Shown here in pieces: positions 18,973 through 28,641 of a stretch of DNA of 64,000 bases. The notes beneath the pieces were generated by a model. That model ran no database searches. It was not told the origin of the DNA and was given only the letters and a program-made list of their open reading frames with translations. The stretch lies in NCBI GenBank assembly GCA_039105265.1, contig JAPFFF010000001.1, positions 5,518,001 to 5,582,000 of the forward strand, in the 5' to 3' direction. How positions within the stretch are numbered: position 1 is the stretch's first letter; the number at the start of each line of letters is the position of its first letter. Origin of the DNA: Tritrichomonas musculus (Eukaryota; Parabasalia; Tritrichomonadida; Tritrichomonadidae). Position numbers and translations under genes: made by a program.

Positions 18973-20844
18973 ATGGAAAATCAAGATCAAATTGATTTTG
19001 ATAATCAAGTCGCAGGGAGCAACTTTATTTGCGTCTCCTGCGAAAATCCAATTGATGGGAATGTTGCTTTTTATTCTGGACATCCATATCATAGCCATTG
19101 TGTAAAATGTATGATTTGCCATAAATGTTGTACTTCAGCTGAAACAGTTGATGATTTTATTGATGTTACCCCTGGATTCTTTTTTTGTATTCATCATTAC
19201 AATGAATATCTTGTTACAAGACGATTGCCAACAAAAGTTCAAAAAGATATAAGAGAAAAAAGAATAAAAAACATTATAAAAGAAGAATTTGAAACATCAC
19301 AAATGTGTGAAGGTTCAATTAAGTTAAACAAGCCATATGAACTATTTTTACCAACTGCTTTATTTCATTTCGATATTGAAATTGAGTCGGTTGATTTTGA
19401 GAAATTACATGATCTTATTAAAGATGATGCAATTATCGTTGGAATCGATCGTGGTTCGCTTTTTTTAAAACTTGCATTTATTGATTATTTTTCAGATCAA
19501 ATGGGATCCAATGCACAAAAATCCTTCCAAAATGTTAAAAGCAAATTTTGCAGCACATTAGGTAAGTCAATTTTAGGAAATTTAATCAATGAACCGAAAC
19601 TTACTATTCCAGATGATAGAAGAATTAATGAACTTTTAAATAAGCCTTCAATGAACCTTCTTCAAAATAATGAAAAATTAAACGAAGTTGAACTTAATAA
19701 CCTTGTTAAATTAGTCTTAGAGCATGCACAAAGAGATGATCACAAAATGTATGTTAATTTTTTGATTAACAAAAAAGAAGATTATGAAAATGCTGAGAAA
19801 ATGATTAAAAAAGATATTTCCCAGAATCAATACGAAATGGTTATTGTTGCTGAATCAGTAATAGCAAATAAATCACTTGATGAATTCCAAAAAATAAAAA
19901 ATTCTATAAATCAGTCAGATAAACAAGAGGGTTTTTTATATCATGGTTCAGGCCTGGGAAATCATTTCGGAATCATTGAAAATGGATTTTATGTCCCTAA
20001 TGGAAGCAGTGGAAGTCATGGAGCTCTTTTTGGATTAGGTGTTTATGCTACAGAAAATTTATTTTATGCATGCCGTTATGCTAACGGAAATTATAGAATG
20101 AAGATTTATAAAAGAGTTCCAGTTCTTTTATGTAAAACAATTTATAATCGAAAAAAAAAGGTTGAAATTACTTTTGATACAATAGATGACTACATATCTC
20201 GCCCAGCTTCAGATGATGTAAAAAAAAATTACGGCGTTCATCATGCACTTGTAGGTAGAGATTTTTTTTGGTGTGCGGTTGATCCAAGGTCATTTGATAC
20301 ACATATTACTGGAGATGAATATGTTTTCCCAAACAGCAACCAAATTATTCCAATTTGCTCATTTACAGTGATGAGATCCGACCATTATGTTTTATGGAAA
20401 GATGAACACATAGATACTGATTATAATCAATCTTATTTCAGAAGTGTCAATGAAAAAATCCAAGTTAATATGTATGGAAAGAAAACAGTTGATGAAGCGC
20501 TTGATGTCATTCGTTTAAAAATAAGGAATAGAGTAAAATTAATTACAAATGGTGGCGACACTTTCACAGGTAGAAGATTAATTAATGAAGCCAGAAATAT
20601 TGTTGGATCTAATTTTATATGTCTTGTGTTTTCATATCATACGCATCATTCTGATTGGATCGTTAAAACTGAAAATGTTTTATATACAAATTATATTGAT
20701 ATGTTTGAAAAATTTTCTCTTTTGAAAATGGAAGAAAAAAGCATTTTAGATTTTATTAATGAATTAGAAAAGTTGCAAAATTTGAAATTCAAAATCAATA
20801 AAACAGAGATGCTCAATTTTCCTTTTGCTGAATTTGATACCTAA
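18973..20844 (+). CDS. LIM-domain poly/mono(ADP-ribose) polymerase (PARP family)
   Basis: 623 residues, intact. A LIM zinc-binding domain sits at 20-75, with ligands C20, C23, H40, C43, C46, C49, C72 and H75 in canonical spacing. Residues about 120-290 fit the helical PARP regulatory region. The catalytic domain is at about 315-475. H324 is in FLYHGSG, Y358 in LFGLGVYATE (the activation strand) and E449 in GDEYVFPNSNQIIPI, giving the H-Y-E triad of ADP-ribosylating PARPs. This matches the NEYIV..AQV position of PARP1. About 150 residues after it (from about 485) are not recognised. It cleaves NAD+ and attaches ADP-ribose to targets; E449 allows chain formation in principle. A LIM-PARP fusion is not a standard PARP architecture. 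It sits next to the NR-kinase-like gene. Confidence 0.9.
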   Translation: MENQDQIDFDNQVAGSNFICVSCENPIDGNVAFYSGHPYHSHCVKCMICHKCCTSAETVDDFIDVTPGFFFCIHHYNEYLVTRRLPTKVQKDIREKRIKNIIKEEFETSQMCEGSIKLNKPYELFLPTALFHFDIEIESVDFEKLHDLIKDDAIIVGIDRGSLFLKLAFIDYFSDQMGSNAQKSFQNVKSKFCSTLGKSILGNLINEPKLTIPDDRRINELLNKPSMNLLQNNEKLNEVELNNLVKLVLEHAQRDDHKMYVNFLINKKEDYENAEKMIKKDISQNQYEMVIVAESVIANKSLDEFQKIKNSINQSDKQEGFLYHGSGLGNHFGIIENGFYVPNGSSGSHGALFGLGVYATENLFYACRYANGNYRMKIYKRVPVLLCKTIYNRKKKVEITFDTIDDYISRPASDDVKKNYGVHHALVGRDFFWCAVDPRSFDTHITGDEYVFPNSNQIIPICSFTVMRSDHYVLWKDEHIDTDYNQSYFRSVNEKIQVNMYGKKTVDEALDVIRLKIRNRVKLITNGGDTFTGRRLINEARNIVGSNFICLVFSYHTHHSDWIVKTENVLYTNYIDMFEKFSLLKMEEKSILDFINELEKLQNLKFKINKTEMLNFPFAEFDT

Positions 20845-21824
20845 AGAGTCAATTATTTTTTTTCTTCATATGAATAAAAAATTATTATTTTACTTTTATT
20901 ATAAATTATTATTGTTTACTAAACTTAATTCTTTTTTATTTAATCCTATTATTTTATTAGTTTGTTCTTTGTCATGATTATTTCTCAATTTTATTTATAT
21001 CAAAAAGTTTACCACAAAAAAAAAAAAAAAATTTAAAATTGTTTTTTAGCTGTAAATAAATAAATAAAAATAAAAAAATGCTCAAATAAAGTGGATTTCC
21101 TAACATATTATAAAAATTGCATATATAGATATTTTGATATTTGTCATAGTATTTAAATTTTAAAATGCTTTCATATCAAAATTTATATTAAAAATGCTGT
21201 GGTTATTATTTTTCCTTAAATTTATTAATAAACATATCGTTTATAAATCTATATAAAAATAAAGGTAGGTCAACTCACCTATATAGATGAAAAATGATTT
21301 CTAGTGGATTTTACTGCTTGGTTTTTATAACATATATTCTATATAAAAAATCATTAATTTTCCACCGACAACGAAAAAATAATTTTAATCATATAAAGAA
21401 AAATTTAAAATATTTATTTCGGAGCGCATTAATTTCCTAAAAATTGAATAGGTAAAAATTGAATAGAATAAAAAAAAAACATTTACACTTATCTCTGAAT
21501 TAACAAAATATAAATCTTATAAATAAGCAATATTATATTATATAAAATATGTAGAAAATAATAATTAATTTGTTAAAAAAATTAATGAAAAACAATTTCA
21601 TCATATATATCTTAATATTTTATTATATTTTCAGGAAATATGCTCAATATTAAAGATTTCTTTGATTTATTACTTAAAAGGCTGCAGATTATGATCATTT
21701 ACGTGACTGTTTCGATTTTTTATCAATTTAATTTTACCGGACTTGCCCGGATTTTCAATTTACCTGACTTTATTGCTCAATTCAAAATACATAATTTTAT
21801 AATAAGTTTATTTTTTATTTAGCA
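20845..21824. other. Intergenic, no gene seen
   Basis: AT-rich sequence with homopolymers. No repeat boundaries or coding remnants recognised. Confidence 0.5.
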
Positions 21825-21968
21825 TTATTTCATCGTCATATAATCAGAATAGAATGTAGGTGATAGCTTGTTATTAGGTGGAATAATACTTAAAAATTTT
21901 CTACGTAAATTCAAGTTTTCTTCTTTTAAACGCTCAATTTCATCTGCTAAATTATGCATTTTTTCCAT
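21825..21968 (-). CDS. Tiny leucine-zipper-like ORF (47 aa)
   Basis: An ATG-initiated ORF reading MEKMHNLADEIERLKEENLN, then basic residues and IIPPNNKLSPTFYSD, ending in TAA. The heptad spacing of L/I residues suggests a short coiled coil, as at the tail of a Myb or bZIP factor. No upstream DNA-binding part is in frame, so it may be the 3' relic of a longer gene. Confidence 0.25.
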   Translation of the reverse strand: MEKMHNLADEIERLKEENLNLRRKFLSIIPPNNKLSPTFYSDYMTMK

Positions 21969-22384
21969 TTTATTAATTTTGACAGAAGAAATATCAATTC
22001 AATTTTTAAATCAAGCCAATTATCAACATGAAGACGATGAATATCAATTCAATTTTATGAATTAAAAAAACCTTAAATATTTTTATATCCAGCGTTGGAA
22101 TCGAAATAATATAAAATAAATTTTGTAATAGTTTTCCTTATAAAGATAATAGTAAAATATTTTCCATTTTTAATCTGTGAATTTAGAGAAAAAGAATGAT
22201 TAAAAAATAAAACATCAATAAAACTATAATAAAATCTTTTTTTAATTTTTAAATTATTCAAAATGCTATTTTTATTTATTTAAAAGATAATAAATATTAT
22301 ATTTAAAAATATACTCTAATTCTTATAAAGATATTCATAGATTATTTTTTTTTAAAATTGAATAGAATATTTTATGTTGACCTA

Positions 22385-23157
22385 CAGCTGTTTCGGAAAT
22401 AGATTAGAATTTTTTGGAAATAAAATAGCATGATTTGAATGGTTTATAAAACCGCTAAAATATTTTTGGAAATAAAATATTTTTTTTTGGAAATAAAATA
22501 GTGAACGATTATTTTGCATTCAATTTCCAATATTTTTGTTGTTGAAAAACATTTAAATCAGAAGCAAATATTAATTACATCTAAACAATCTTTTGCCAAT
22601 TTAATATATTTTGACAGATGTTATTAAAAAGATACTTTATAATTGATATTTCACCGATTGCATAATATCTTTTTTAAATTATATTCTGGATAAAACAAAA
22701 AGAAAATTTCTTTTCATATTCGATATAATAATCAATAATAATCATAAATAAAGTGATTTTTTCATTATCGAAAGAGTTTTTTTAAATTATACATTATCAT
22801 CAATTTTCATATTAAAAAATAAAAAAAATGCATAATTGTCAATAAATTGAAGATTTTATTGAGTAATTTTGGATGAAAACAATATTTTAGTAATATCATA
22901 TTAAAAACACAATAATATACTCTATGTTTCATATTGAACTGTTAAAAACAAAACTCGTGTATATATTAGCATAATAATGTGTAAAACGCCATAAAATTTC
23001 TTTAATCTATCTTTTAATTCTGTTTTTAAGTATGATAAAATTGAATATAAAATGATCGTTCCTATTTTATTTCCAAAAAAAAATATTTAATTTCCAAAAA
23101 AATAAAACGGTTACTATTTTATTTCCAAAAAATTCTAATCTATTTCCGAAACAGCTG
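22385..23157. mobile_element. Tc1/mariner-type MITE, 44-bp perfect TIRs, TA duplication
   Basis: Perfect 44-bp terminal inverted repeats (22,385-22,428 and 23,114-23,157), beginning CAGCTGTTTCGGAAATAG, are flanked on both sides by TA. That is the target-site hallmark of the Tc1/mariner superfamily. The 773-bp inside has no coding capacity and carries extra subterminal copies of the ttggaaataaaat motif, probable transposase-binding repeats. Perfect arms indicate a recent insertion. Confidence 0.85.
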
Positions 23158-23500
23158 TACCTTTATAAAAATATTATAAATATGTCTTATTTCTTTGAAA
23201 AAAAAACTTTATATCCAAGATATTTGTCTATTGTTGTTTTGCTTTTTTTTCTTGTTTTTAAAGCTCTTTTTTTAAATCTTTATGTAAATATAATATTTTT
23301 GGTATTTTTTTTAAAAAATAATCAGTTGAATTTTTATTACTGTTTTATTTGATCCAAAATTTTCATGAATCAATACTTTTATCAATCTAATCCAATATCA
23401 TTTTTGTCGCGATTTTTTCCCAAAAAGTGAAGTAACCGCTCATTGTACTTTAACTTTTTGTGAAAGAATCAATACTTTTTTTTTTTTTTGACAGCCATTA
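23158..23500. promoter_or_regulatory. Upstream region of pseudokinase-transferase gene
   Basis: It contains gtcgcgattttttcccaaaaagtgaag (23,405 onward, in pieces), similar to gtcgcgattttttctc at 28,000. A TCATTGTACTTTAA stretch and a T run of about 14 bases lie before the ATG. The recurrence of the GTCGCGATTTTTTC box near members of this gene cluster makes it a candidate regulatory motif. Confidence 0.35.
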
Positions 23501-26500
23501 ATGTCCAAACCTTCTATCATTGAACTTGCTAATTTTGAGCAACTTCAAAAAGTTCATTCAAGCCCGTTTTATGAAATATATCAAGTGAAAGAGAACCAAA
23601 CAGGAAAAATTTATGCAGCAAAAATTTCACTTGAAGAAATCAATGAAAAAACTCAAAATGTGATGTACTTATTTTTCAGAGAAGCGAATATGCTTTCAAA
23701 AATTCATCATCCGTCAATAATAGAATATATAGGATTTAGTCCAAACGATTTTAACAAAAATTCTAAACCAGTTATAATCCAAGAATTATGCGTAAAAGGT
23801 TCCTTATATTCTTATCTTGACTCACAAGACAATGAAACAAAATTAACCGAAACTCAGAAGATGATTATTATTTTCGGAATTGCATCAGGAATGCTGTATT
23901 TACATTCAAACAAAATTATTTTCAGGAACTTAAATGCAAATAATATTTTATTAGATGAAAATTTATACCCAAAAATTAGTGGACTGAGTTTGGCTATTAC
24001 AAATGACGAATCAAAGAACTTTTTTGGAATTGAAGGAAATTTCAATTACATTTCACCAGAAATATGGCAAAAAGGCAAATATTCAGAGGCAAGCGATGTT
24101 TATGCTTTCGGAATAATTGTTTATCAAATATTAACAGGCAAACTTCCTTTTGGCTATGCCAAATCTTATGAGCTCTATCAAAAAGTCATTGAAAAGGAAA
24201 GACCAGATTTTGCATCTAGCCAAATTTCAGAATCTTTTAAAAATCTCATTCAGATTTGCTGTGAAGACGATGTAAGTAAACGACCTTCATTTGAACAAAT
24301 TGTTTCTGATCTGAAAACAAACCTTGGCTTTATTAATGATACCGTTGATAAGGAAAAATATATGCAATATATTGATTATATTCAAAACTCTAAAAGTGAG
24401 TTCAATTCAGACAAGCATGCTTTTATGATTGATGATGAAATTCTTAACAGGCCAATTGACTTAGAAACAATGGATCTTTTAAAAAAGGATCCGAATAAAA
24501 TCTTATATTTTGTAATACAAGAAGTTAAACAAGAATTAAAAAAGATTTCAATTCATTTTGACTACTTTCATAATTTTGATATAGAATTTGATATCAATAA
24601 ACTTAAAAATGACATTTGCAATCAATTTCTTAAAATATCAGGTGCAAATGCAAACGATCCTAAAATTAAAAAAACTCTTGAATACATAAAAAAGAATATT
24701 GATGAAGAACATGCTAAATTGCTCAAGAAATTAAACAAAGATCAAATTATTAAATCAACCAAAGATGTTTTAATGCAAATTCGAAATATTTTGTTCTCTA
24801 TGGAAGATGAAAAAAATGCAAAAGAAGATAATGATAACGATAACAAGCCAAATAATGATGGCGTTAAAAGTCAAAAGTATCAAGATAAAATCAATAAAAT
24901 CCTTGATAATCACCCAGAAAATTTATTAATTAATAAAGAAAAATTAAGAGAAATACCATCTTCAAAAACAGATTTGAATGAAATTTTGGCATCACTTGAT
25001 TCAATTGAAAGATCAATGTTTGATGATAATAGTGATGAACTTGAAAAAATAGGGATTCCGAGAATATCAGTATTATATTCTCCAAAAGAAAAAAGTTCTT
25101 ATTATTCGCAATCAATGTCTAACATTCTGATAGGTGATTGCTTCTTTATTACTTTATACGGTAAGTTATCGTGCACAAGTACTGTTTTATCATTTTTGTC
25201 AAATCATGAACTTGAAGAACATAAACTTAATGATATTATAACTGTGTATGGTCCTGTAAATATAGTATCATTTGCCAAACTAGTCCCAAATTCATTCAAT
25301 TTTGTTAAGAATTTTAATAATCCTAATACAAATCTATTTTTCTTTGAAATTTCTAGTGAATTTCAAGATCCTAATTATGCCGAATGGTGCGAATTCTTCT
25401 CATTCATTTCTCATATGACGATATTTTGTTCAGATGAAAACCCAAATCAAAAGCAAATATCTGATTTTCAGAAATTTTTATTAACTCCATTTTCAAATTC
25501 GCGATTAATTAATTGCTCACCATATCCAAATGCGCTAATTGGTGTTAAAAAGCCACAAGTAAATATTGATTTTGCAAATCTGAATAATAATTTGCTTCGT
25601 AGTTTTATATTAACTGAAATATTTAAAATGCGAAATCAATTTATTCCATCCCAAACAGCATCATCGTACAGCTATAAAATTATTGTAAAAAAGATGAAAA
25701 ATTTATTAAAAGAAAATAAATCAGATTTCCATACAGAAATTATAAAAGATTTTGCCTACCAAAAACATAATGATTCAATGAATTATTACAAAGAAGAACA
25801 CCAGAAAACAAAGATACAGTTGTTTGAAATAGCTAAATCAAATAAATATTATGATAGTTTTCATTTAGATGATCATCTGAATCATTTAATTGGCATAACT
25901 CAAGAATATTTCTATACATGCATTAACTCTGAATTGTGGGGAGAACAAGAAGTAAAAAATGTATCTACAGTTATTACAAATGAAGTAAAAAATAATTTTG
26001 AATGGCTTCAAAAGCAATATAAAGATTTAGAAACCATTGGTAAGTTAATATATTTGCTTCAATTAAAAGATAACAAATCATATCTTTCAGAAGCACAATC
26101 ACTCCTTAACATCATTAAAACATTAAATGAAGGTTTTAAAAACGATTCAGTAACCAAAGACATGAAACCAGAATCAAATAAAGAGTTGATTCAAAAACTA
26201 GAAAATTATTACTCTAAAATAGTTAAAGATTATTTCCAATTTGATGATTTTCAAGAAAAAGAAAGATCAATGCTGGAGCAATTAAAAAACTTCTTATATG
26301 ATAATCCAACTTCATCTGATCAAGAATATGGAATGTTTCTATCAAAATTAATTGCGAAAAATGCAAAAAGTGAAAATCAATATTATAGTAAATTAATATA
26401 TTCTTTAACTCAACTTAGGCCAATTTCTGAAGAATACTTACCAAAAGAATATTATGTTAAAGTAGACAAAAGATCATTTAATCAATCAGAGATAAATATC

Positions 26501-27694
26501 TTATCAGATGAACAAGTATTGATAATTCCTAAAGGAACCACATGCAAAGAATTATATGATATGGTTAAAGAACTTTTCGATATTAAAGATATTCCATATT
26601 ATATAACAAGATACTCAAATAACACCGAAGTTGAAATATTTAAAGATGATAATGACATTACACAATTAAGTGCATATTCTTTAACTATTCATTATGGAAT
26701 AATAGTTTATTCAACGAAAAATGCAATTGAATCATTGGTCATTCAGAAAACAATAAATATTGCTGATGATTTTATTATAAAAGCAAGTTCAAAAAATGCA
26801 GATTATCATGTAACATTTCCACCCGATCATGATGGATGGTTTGATGTTCCTTTTGAAATCACAAATAATTCACCAACAAGTGACACTGATGAAGCATTAA
26901 TATATTTGAAAATGAATGCAAGCAACATTTCGTATCTTCAAGAAGGTAATGCAATTAAACATCAATATCTTCAAGGAACAGAATGGGTTACATCTCCAGA
27001 ACCAGTTTTTCTTTCATACCCAAATTGCGATATAGCTGTTATATATTTAGATCATTGTTCAGAACATCGAATAACAACTGATGAAACGTTTATAGCAAAT
27101 TTGATCCCATCTGAAAAACAAAATACACAATATTCTTGTGATTGGGAAGGTAAGAATCCTGATACAAAGTATTCCAGAGGAGGTCGTCCTTATTATTTGC
27201 CTGTTGGTTTTAAATCAATTGGAATCAAAGTTCAAAACTTCATTGAAAATTCTTGTGTTGCATTTCATGGAACACCTGCATCAAAAGTCAAACTGATTAT
27301 GAAGGATGGTTTTAAAAAGCCTTCACAAATTGGTGGTGTTAGAAGTGGTCATATTAAATTGGGAACCGATTGTTATGGTATTATAAATTTCCCAGATGCT
27401 ATTTTTACATCACCTTCTATCAAGTATGCATCATGGTATGGTAAGAACATAATTATTGCAAAAGGACCAGATGGAACGTTTGTTGAATCAGGTAATATTG
27501 AACATAAGATGCTAAGAATCATAGTTCTACAGGTAAGAGTTATACCAAATTCATTTACAATACACCAAAATACAACAACAGAAAATATTAATGATCAGCA
27601 TTACAAAGAAAGTGAATTGGAATGGAGAATTGCAGATACAAAAAATTTATTCCCATACAGGCTTTTATACAAACATTATTCTGAGGGCATTTGA
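23501..27694 (+). CDS. Pseudokinase fused to PARP-like ADP-ribosyltransferase
   Basis: 1397 residues, intact. Residues about 10-275 have a TKL-type protein-kinase fold: K41 in YAAK, E in FFREANML, YLHSNKIIF, an IS(P)EI segment after the activation loop, and SDVYAFGIIVYQILTGKLPF. The key catalytic residues are lost. HRD is FRN (141-143), DFG is SGL (160-162), and the glycine loop lacks its glycines, so it should be inactive and act as a scaffold or sensor. From about 340 onward it parallels the protein at 13,495-16,767: helical region, beta-grasp PKGTTCKELYDMVKELFD, RGGRPYYLPVG, then an ADP-ribosyltransferase-like core with H1256 (AFHGT), AIFTSPSIKYASWYG and E1374 (LEWRI). The likely role is NAD+-dependent modification controlled by the pseudokinase; this is inference. 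Confidence 0.82.
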   Translation: MSKPSIIELANFEQLQKVHSSPFYEIYQVKENQTGKIYAAKISLEEINEKTQNVMYLFFREANMLSKIHHPSIIEYIGFSPNDFNKNSKPVIIQELCVKGSLYSYLDSQDNETKLTETQKMIIIFGIASGMLYLHSNKIIFRNLNANNILLDENLYPKISGLSLAITNDESKNFFGIEGNFNYISPEIWQKGKYSEASDVYAFGIIVYQILTGKLPFGYAKSYELYQKVIEKERPDFASSQISESFKNLIQICCEDDVSKRPSFEQIVSDLKTNLGFINDTVDKEKYMQYIDYIQNSKSEFNSDKHAFMIDDEILNRPIDLETMDLLKKDPNKILYFVIQEVKQELKKISIHFDYFHNFDIEFDINKLKNDICNQFLKISGANANDPKIKKTLEYIKKNIDEEHAKLLKKLNKDQIIKSTKDVLMQIRNILFSMEDEKNAKEDNDNDNKPNNDGVKSQKYQDKINKILDNHPENLLINKEKLREIPSSKTDLNEILASLDSIERSMFDDNSDELEKIGIPRISVLYSPKEKSSYYSQSMSNILIGDCFFITLYGKLSCTSTVLSFLSNHELEEHKLNDIITVYGPVNIVSFAKLVPNSFNFVKNFNNPNTNLFFFEISSEFQDPNYAEWCEFFSFISHMTIFCSDENPNQKQISDFQKFLLTPFSNSRLINCSPYPNALIGVKKPQVNIDFANLNNNLLRSFILTEIFKMRNQFIPSQTASSYSYKIIVKKMKNLLKENKSDFHTEIIKDFAYQKHNDSMNYYKEEHQKTKIQLFEIAKSNKYYDSFHLDDHLNHLIGITQEYFYTCINSELWGEQEVKNVSTVITNEVKNNFEWLQKQYKDLETIGKLIYLLQLKDNKSYLSEAQSLLNIIKTLNEGFKNDSVTKDMKPESNKELIQKLENYYSKIVKDYFQFDDFQEKERSMLEQLKNFLYDNPTSSDQEYGMFLSKLIAKNAKSENQYYSKLIYSLTQLRPISEEYLPKEYYVKVDKRSFNQSEINILSDEQVLIIPKGTTCKELYDMVKELFDIKDIPYYITRYSNNTEVEIFKDDNDITQLSAYSLTIHYGIIVYSTKNAIESLVIQKTINIADDFIIKASSKNADYHVTFPPDHDGWFDVPFEITNNSPTSDTDEALIYLKMNASNISYLQEGNAIKHQYLQGTEWVTSPEPVFLSYPNCDIAVIYLDHCSEHRITTDETFIANLIPSEKQNTQYSCDWEGKNPDTKYSRGGRPYYLPVGFKSIGIKVQNFIENSCVAFHGTPASKVKLIMKDGFKKPSQIGGVRSGHIKLGTDCYGIINFPDAIFTSPSIKYASWYGKNIIIAKGPDGTFVESGNIEHKMLRIIVLQVRVIPNSFTIHQNTTTENINDQHYKESELEWRIADTKNLFPYRLLYKHYSEGI

Positions 27695-27849
27695 GAAAGT
27701 TTTAATAAATTTTAATTCATATTTTTTTGTATTGTAATATCTTAAATGTATTTTAGTCATTATTTTCTAAATTTTCAAATCTTATAGGAAAGAGTATTCC
27801 CAAATTATCAGCATTAAGATTTATAAATTCTCAAGTTTTAATGAAAAAT

Positions 27850-28085
27850 CTAATAAAAAGGTTTGACGTTTTTTTATCAACGTTTAAGTATCTTCATCAT
27901 CCCTTTTAAACTGGACTTTTTAATTATCATCTTATTTCAAAAAATTTCTTAGAAACCAAATATATTCACAAAAATTGTATAATTATAATTATACAGTTGT
28001 CGCGATTTTTTCTCAAAATTATCATTCTTGAAAAATTTAAAAAAAAATTCTAAGAAACCAAATATATTCACAGAATTTTAAATTG
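27850..28085 (+). repeat. 3' flank repeat shared with the NR-kinase-like gene
   Basis: Contains AAGGTTTGACG, then TTAGAAACCAAATATATTCAC (in pieces) twice, at about 27,950 and 28,048, with a TATAATTATAATTATA palindrome between them. The same sequence block, inverted, occupies 17,228-17,366 just beyond the NR-kinase-like stop codon. It may be a shared 3'-end signal, or a relic of the duplication that spread these genes. Confidence 0.6.
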
Positions 28086-28641
28086 AAGCAATATTTGAAT
28101 TTTGGAACTAGTATTAACGAGATTGCGAAAAACGATTGGTTTCCCATGATAAATTTTTTCTAAAGCGAATAATCGTGGAGATAAAAAAGGCTGAAAAATG
28201 AACTTTTTTTCAGGTGATATGTAAAAAAAAGATAATCTTTGTGAGAACTCAGATAATCTCTCAAATTTTGAGATGAAGGCGAATAATTGAGACATAGAAG
28301 TTAAAAATAAAAATAAAAATATATAAGGAAATACTAAATTTTATTATTATATTTCATAACTATTTTTAGAATCTTTCAAAAAAAATAAAGTATGTATTTA
28401 TAATATATATCATTGTAAATCATGTTAGAGCTCTTAAAGCAGGTCTTCAATATGGTTGGACAGACATTTTTTGGCTCATTTGATCTACAAAATGTATCGT
28501 TTATGTTTTGATCTCTGTAAATTACATCAATTACTTTGAGCCATATAATATTTGTTAAAAGGCTTAGAAATATTTTCAAATATTTGTTAGCGCTTAATAA
28601 TATTATATATTTATAAAAATATATGTTTTCTTTTTTAAATT

